Shown: positions 58,625 through 64,000 of the stretch, piece after piece
Numbering within the stretch: the stretch's first letter is position 1
Layout: each line of letters begins with the position of its first letter
NCBI GenBank assembly: GCA_023101885.1
Contig: JALPQD010000137.1
Coordinates: 2,046,001 to 2,110,000 of the forward strand
DNA: 64,000 bases
DNA from: Typhlomys cinereus
Lineage: Eukaryota; Chordata; Mammalia; Rodentia; Platacanthomyidae
Direction of reading: 5' to 3'
Position numbers and translations under genes: made by a program
The notes under the pieces: generated by a model
The model's input: only the letters and a program-made list of their open reading frames with translations
Databases searched by the model: none
Told to the model about the DNA's origin: nothing

Positions 58625-59951
58625 TTTTTTTTTATTTCCATCATACAAACTTAACAGGTACACTGGTCTCTCCCTCCCTCCAACCCGCTATCCCCCTGTG
58701 CCCCCCTTCCCTCCCCATTCCCCAGTGCCTCCCCCTCCCATCCCCGGAGCATCCTTTAATGAACATGCCAAACTCTCCTCTGGGTTCTCCTCTCCGATGA
58801 GGTGCAAGGACCCAGGGCCATTTCCCAGAACCCTTTCCTGTGTTCCCGTTAAGCATAGGAACACTATTTTGGCTGTCAATCCCTTGCCTCCAAGGATCCT
58901 AGTGCCTTTAGCAAATGCTAGACTTTGTGAGGTCAATAGTATGTTGGACATTGCACAGGGCATGCAAAGTCCAAATATGATTGCTTCGGCCCTAACTTGG
59001 TGGAATATCTTGCATATCATTGCTCCTCCCATCCTTGTGCTCTTACAATCTTACCGCCCCCTCTTCCGCAAATTTCCCTGAGCTTCAGGATGGGGAGAGA
59101 TTAGGCTGGCCTAGTTCCAGGTGATTGATATAGAGTCTCTGAAGTTCTGGATTATGGTTTGTTGATTTTTTTTTTCAGTTTTGCTGCTCCTGCAATGCCC
59201 TTGGCTCCACCCTGATGGGTATTGGATGTCACTCCCTGGCCAGAGATAAAAACCTGTTAAATTAGAGTCTTGTTATAAGAGTATATTCAAAGGTAGATGG
59301 AATAAGAGTAGGAAACCGTGGTGAGGGAGGGGTCAATCATCCATCTGTGAAATGGTTACTTTCTATCTGCCAGACTATATGCCCTCCCCTTCTGGTAAGA
59401 TCATAATCCATCAGTTGTAAATGATCAGGAAGGAAAGTCTGTGAATTTAACCAGATGTCTCATTACTTACTTGCAGTCCTTGATGGTGGACTAGTTTCTC
59501 TGCTGTAACATGGTCCCCTCTTTCATTACTGGTGTGGCCCTCCTTCCCCATCCCTCCTGTTCATAATCTTAGCAATTACTGTAGTTATTACAGAGATTTA
59601 TCTTTGAGTGTCTCTAAGTGGGTTTCGTACTAGGAGCCACCTATTAGGGAGTACATACGGTGTTTAATTTTCTGGGTCTGGGATACTTCACTCAATATAA
59701 TTGTTTCTAATCCCATCAATTTCCCTGCAAATTCCATTAATTCATCATTTTTTATGGCTGAGTAGTACTCCATTGTATAGATGTACCACATTTCCTTATC
59801 CACTCGTCAACTGTTGGACATTTGGGTTGATTCCATGATTTTGCTATTGTAAACAGTGCTGCTATGAACATGGTCGTGCTTGTGCTATCGAGGTGAATTT
59901 TTACTGTATGGGGGGTTATTCCCAAAAGTGGAATCGCAGGGTCATATGGCA
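58625..59951 (-). mobile_element. L1 3' end, 5'-truncated, antisense (copy 4)
   Basis: A T-run followed by the full 3' UTR seen in the other copies and the antisense ORF2 C-terminus. On the minus strand the coding part reads YDPAIPLLGI...MFIAALFTIAKSWNQPKCP...DEWI, typical of L1 ORF2, and then a one-base loss (CATTTCC where copy 2 has CATTTTCC) shifts the frame. Flanked by a perfect 18-bp target-site duplication, GGAAATGGCCAATATTCT, at 58607-58624 and 59952-59969. Confidence 0.95.
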
Positions 59952-59969
59952 GGAAATGGCCAATATTCT

Positions 59970-60915
59970 GAGGCACACAAAATTAACAGACAAATTAAAA
60001 AACTGAGTAAGCTAACAACATTTGAAGGACATAAAAGCAGAACTAAGAAACTAACCCATACAAAAAGGTCAGGTTCAGACTGTTCTATCAGTGCATTCTG
60101 TAAGGACCTCCTCAGAACAGGAACTTTCCAGACTATTTAACTAGTCTGGAACACTAGAGGCAGAAATCGAAAGTACTGAGGTTTATCCTGTGAGGCTGAT
60201 GAAGTGTTAATTACAATCTGAGATGACTCCAGAAGAGGCATAGCCCATCCTCAGTTAGAAATAGCTACAGAAACATTGTAAATTAAGTGCTACAAACTTA
60301 CAGTCCTGTGGCTTATTAGCAAAAACCCACTGACTAGAATTTATCCCCCAAATGTAAGGAATGCTTAATAGTAACAAATCTACAGATCATTAACCTAAAG
60401 ATAATCTCAAAATATGCAGAAAGACATCAATAAATTCAGCATAGTGGCAGGAGTTTTAAGAGAGCAAACTCTACTAAAATATGCAAACCACAAGGGTTCT
60501 TCTTACCCACATGAAACGTTGTCACTTCACTGTGCTGGACAATATCACGTTTCATTATAAAACACTGAGGGTTCACCCAGGGTTAGGCGGAAGGCACTCC
60601 CCTTCCTGTTTATTCACTATTCAGAAAGATATTTAAAAGAATAATTGCTGTGTTTTTTAAAAGCAGCCTGTTACCAGACTTATGCTCTGATGTGATTTAA
60701 CTACCTAGACAATTAACTACCTAGAGAGTTATTACGGTTAAGAAGAAGGTTTAAAAAGGCCCCCGAGAGGAAAAATAGCAAAAAAGTCAACTTCTTTCTA
60801 TGTAGCAGGGAAACCCACTAGTTAGAAAACTGCTAGGTGAGAAATGAACATGAATATGCACAGTTCAAAAAGGTAAGGTGACGAGGAACTTCAGCTTATG
60901 AACAGGTGTAAGAGG
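59970..60915. other. Upstream DNA without recognised features
   Basis: No gene or named repeat recognised. Confidence 0.5.
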
Positions 60916-61130
60916 GGACTGGCAAGATGGCTTAGTCAGTAAAGGACCCGCATGGTGTCCTGGGTTCGGATCCCCAGCAACCACGTGAAAGTTGGGCATT
61001 CTGACATGTGTGTCAGTAACCCCAGCACCAGTGGGGGGAGAGGGGTTAAAGAAACGAGTCATTTTACCAACAGCTGGTGGGAGGGAGTGTTGAGAGAATC
61101 TTCTGAAAGGCACCTGGGTAATGAATACCA
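60915..61130 (+). mobile_element. B2/B3-superfamily SINE
   Basis: GGGGACTGGCAAGATGGCTTAGTCAG head, GGGTTCGGATCCCCAGCAACCACG box, then CAGTAACCCCAGCACCAG. The tRNA-like boxes are well kept. Confidence 0.75.
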
Positions 61131-62050
61131 GAAGTCTTAGGCGTTATCGCCCAGTCTTCCGATCATATGGAGCTATGCTAGGAGGCCTGAGCCGTCACTT
61201 GATCAGACATCTCCAAGCTGGTCAGGGTCCTCATTGAAGACCACACAAATCAAGAGGCAAATGTGCACTGATAACTTCTTTCAATATAAACTTCAAAATC
61301 CAGATGTTATTTCATCGTCATAGCCATTTGGAATCTTCCAAGCAGTCACATGGATTATATATCCTTTTCGCCACTTAGCACTGAGTGGACAAAGGCTGTG
61401 CAACACTGTGCTAGACCACTTCTAGCTTAGAAAATCTGTCCTTGGTATAACCTCAGAAAAGGACCTACAGGCTGAAAGAGGATAAGAACAAAGCAAACAG
61501 AAGATGCCATTGGAATTTTTCTGCTGAAAAAAGGCAACCCAGGGATACAATTAAGGCAACTCAAAGATATATAAGCATCAGTTGTAGATTCAAAAGTACT
61601 GTATTCTGCACAATTCTAGTAGCCTTGCTGCTCTGACAGCAGGAGCTAAAAATCAATGCTACCTCTTCCCGAATGTGGCTTGCATCTGTGTTTTCGCATT
61701 ATTTCAGATATGATATTCTTTATCATTGACAGGCGGCTTCAACTTCCAAGAAAAGATACCAGCTGACAGCCAATGAAGAATTTTATTTTTCAACTAACAA
61801 CCTTATTTTGACAGTGCTAATCTCTGTCATCCGACATAAAAGCGCAGAGCAGAATACAGATCATACAAGATATACGTAGCCCACATAAAGCAATATCGAC
61901 TTTAAGATAACAGAGAATGTATAAATCAGAAATTCTTTTTATAAGTGACAGAAACTCAAACTGCCTTAAAAGAAGAAAAGAAATTATTGACTGATGAAAC
62001 TAAAAGCTAAAACCAAAAGAATCTACCTTACAATGCAGCTGAGTCATGGA
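61130..62050. other. Upstream DNA without recognised features
   Basis: No gene or named repeat recognised. Confidence 0.5.
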
Positions 62051-62054
62051 ATCT

Positions 62055-62082
62055 CTTCTCTCTCTCTCTCTCTCTCTCTCTC
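62055..62082. repeat. (TC)n
   Basis: About 13 TC units. Confidence 0.95.
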
Positions 62083-62114
62083 CGAAGCAGGCCTTTCCAA
62101 GATTATTTTTTAAA

Positions 62115-62290
62115 CTCATTTATTGTGTGTGCGCACACACACATGTCACAATACATGCGTGGAGGTCAGACAAAAACTTGCAGGAATCAGTTCTGCTCTA
62201 TCACCACATGGACTCTGGGGATCATTGTGTAGGCCACTGGGCTTGGCAGCAAGTACCTTTACCTATTGACCTACCTTTTTACCCCATCTT
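62115..62290 (-). mobile_element. B3-like SINE, antisense
   Basis: TGTGTGTGCGCACACACACATG, GGAGGTCAGACAAAAACTTGC, AGGAATCAGTTCTGCTC, CCACATGGACTCTGGGGATC and CAGCAAGTACCTTTACC are in the reversed order of rodent B3 elements. Confidence 0.75.
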
Positions 62291-62634
62291 CCTTCACATG
62301 GCTTTTTGCTTATAACTTTCCATCTTTGCAAGCACAACAGCTTATAACCAACATGACCTTAGCAAAAATCCTTGGTATGCTGCATAGATTGATGCACATC
62401 ACATGACCATGTTGAAAATGTAAACTAAAACATGGGAGAAAAGGCCACAAGAGAAAAAATCAAAAGCCTGTTACCAAAGAGCAGAAGGATATCGAGCAAG
62501 TAAAAGGTCCCAGATATCTCACAAGGAGGTGATGCCTTGAGTTGAGTTCTAGAGGACGGCGGCAATGGTGGGGGCACAGGGAGGTGTTTGACACACAGGC
62601 TCAGTTCCGAAACAACCATTCTGGAGTTTAAATA

Positions 62635-62740
62635 ATGGCATGCACTTGATACCCCAACGCTCTGGAAACTGAGGCAGAAGGATCATGTGTTGCAAGCCAG
62701 CCAGAGCTAAATAGTAAGATACTGCCTCAAAAATCTAATC
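62635..62740 (+). mobile_element. B1-like SINE
   Basis: AATGGCATGCACTTGATACCCCAACGC, GAAACTGAGGCAGAAGGATC, AAGCCAGCCAGAGCTAAATAG and CTGCCTCAAAAA. Confidence 0.75.
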
Positions 62741-62979
62741 ACAGTCACTTCACTGCAGTAGGACAGAGAATGAAACGTTTAGATCAAATGGATGGGAAGC
62801 AACAGAAGCTCTAAGTCACCGTCATCCAGACTGGAGAGTGAGAAAATGGCAACTTGGCAGTTGTTTGGCCCCTTAAGAGGCAAAGCGCTTGGTGGGAAGG
62901 ACCCTTCCCCTCCTCTGTGCTTTGGGCGAGGACCCTTGCAGACAGCATCGACTTTCCTCCAACTGCAGCGTCTGCCATA

Positions 62980-63200
62980 GTTACTCTGCAGGTTGCTGCT
63001 AAATTCACCACAAAACAGACTATGGGAACAAGTGGATCTTATTCTGGCTTACAATTGTCTGGTTATAGTTCTTGGTCCAGCTTGGCAGGACAGCTCACAC
63101 CAACATCAGGAGCCACTGACTTGCTGAGAGGAGAGCAAACCTTACTTGCCAGATGACCAAAGAATGCCAACATAAGAAGCCAGCTCGCCACGTCCTTATC
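62980..63200 (+). repeat. Rodent interspersed repeat (about 0.4-kb family), partial
   Basis: GGTTGCTGCTAAATTCACCAC, GGATCTTATTCTGGCTTACAATTG, TGGTCCAGCTTGGCAGG: the first half of the repeat seen at 36.08 and 49.44 kb. Confidence 0.65.
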
Positions 63201-64000
63201 TGACCAATCTGGTAGAATATGTTTCAGTTTGGAAAAGATGGATTCAAAGAAACATCTTTTGGGAAAAGGACATGGCTTTATTTAAGAGAAATAAGGAAAA
63301 ATATGGGCATTGTCAGGCCTTGGTGTTTCTTCCCAGTTCAGGCCTAAAGCCTGTTCCCTGGGGAAGGTCACAGTAACTCCATGGGCAGGTGCTAGGAATT
63401 TCTTGGAATATCACAATAATGCCCATGAACAGGTGCTATCAAGTTTTGCCCCTGGCAGGAAGAATTCTTCTGGGAATTAGGAGTGCCTTTTACCTGCTCT
63501 TAGGTTTTTTGGAACTAGCTTCCTGCTCTCTGATCTAGAGAAAAAGCCTGCTTTTTTAAGTCAAATTCTAAATAGAGATTTCATATTTAGTCACTCACAA
63601 TAAGTAGACTTGTTAGCCAGAATGTGTGCACTGATTTTAAGGAAATTAGAGAATAACTTCTAGAGTCTTAAAACATAGGTGGGTAAAATTCCCACCTATG
63701 TATTAACTCAGAAATTCCAGAAGTATAAGACTATGCTATCAGTCCACTAGAACTTTAAAAGAAACTGTGATACCCTCTTACCCTGACTGAAGGCCAAGGA
63801 AGAGACCATCATGCCAGAAAGTCTAGATGCCAAGACTGCCCCTGGAGATGGTATTTGCAACCCAAACTGGGAGAATCCATGTTAGAAGCAAAGGGGACCA
63901 TGTCTTTCCTATCCCAAACAACAATCTTAATGAGAAATCACAGAGATGGACCGTTCGAGTGCACTCCCACCAATGATCACCTCCACCCCAAAAAAGACAC
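63200..64000. other. Upstream DNA without recognised features
   Basis: No gene recognised. Part of 63230-63560 could be an old LTR, but I have no firm landmark. A small perfect inverted repeat lies at 63673-63701. Confidence 0.4.

Noticed and set aside
59752..59976. L1 ORF2-like protein segment as a possible active element
   Set aside because: Only the C-terminal end is present, the copy is 5'-truncated and has a frameshift; it cannot be active.
45744..64000. CTLA4, expected upstream of ICOS in mammals
   Set aside because: No exon with the MYPPPY loop or other CTLA4 hallmark is found; the usual spacing of about 60 kb would put it outside the window.

Overview
This is a 64-kb piece of mammalian nuclear DNA, almost certainly from a rodent. 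It has large introns with GT-AG borders, many dinucleotide and tetranucleotide repeats, B1- and ID-type SINEs, tRNA-derived B2-superfamily SINEs, L1 3' ends, and old MIR and L2 relics. The only protein-coding gene I can support is ICOS (inducible T-cell co-stimulator, CD28 family), on the minus strand. All five coding exons can be placed with consensus splice sites and continuous phase: 45743-45686, 28598-28272, 26937-26831, 24747-24663 and 22769-22756. Together they give a 196-residue protein. The predicted protein differs from mouse and rat ICOS at many positions, so this is neither species. The dominant SINE has a B2-like tRNA head and a body ending in a CA tract. It reminds me of the Dip elements of jerboas and jumping mice, but that taxonomic hint is inference.

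Layout in plus coordinates: 1 to about 20.88 kb is gene-free DNA downstream of ICOS, with an L2, an old L1, SINEs and a 440-bp polypurine tract. From about 20.88 to 45.8 kb is ICOS: last exon with a 1.9-kb 3' UTR, introns of 1.9, 2.1, 1.3 and 17.1 kb, then exon 1. From 45.8 to 64 kb is DNA upstream of ICOS. In other mammals this side leads to CTLA4 and CD28, but no CTLA4 exon is seen here, consistent with the usual spacing of roughly 60 kb. The upstream part is rich in L1 3' ends.

The most unusual observations are two. First, the ICOS ligand-binding loop reads FDPPPV instead of the near-invariant FDPPPF, and two of the three N-glycan sequons known in human ICOS are missing. Second, four related, 5'-truncated L1 3' ends sit in the window in the same orientation. 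Two have ordinary short target-site duplications (about 9 and 18 bp), but the other two are flanked by very long direct repeats of about 84 and 235 bp. I found no sign of a bacterial-type system, CRISPR array, intact mobile element or second gene; the rest reads as ordinary repeat-rich mammalian intergenic and intronic DNA.
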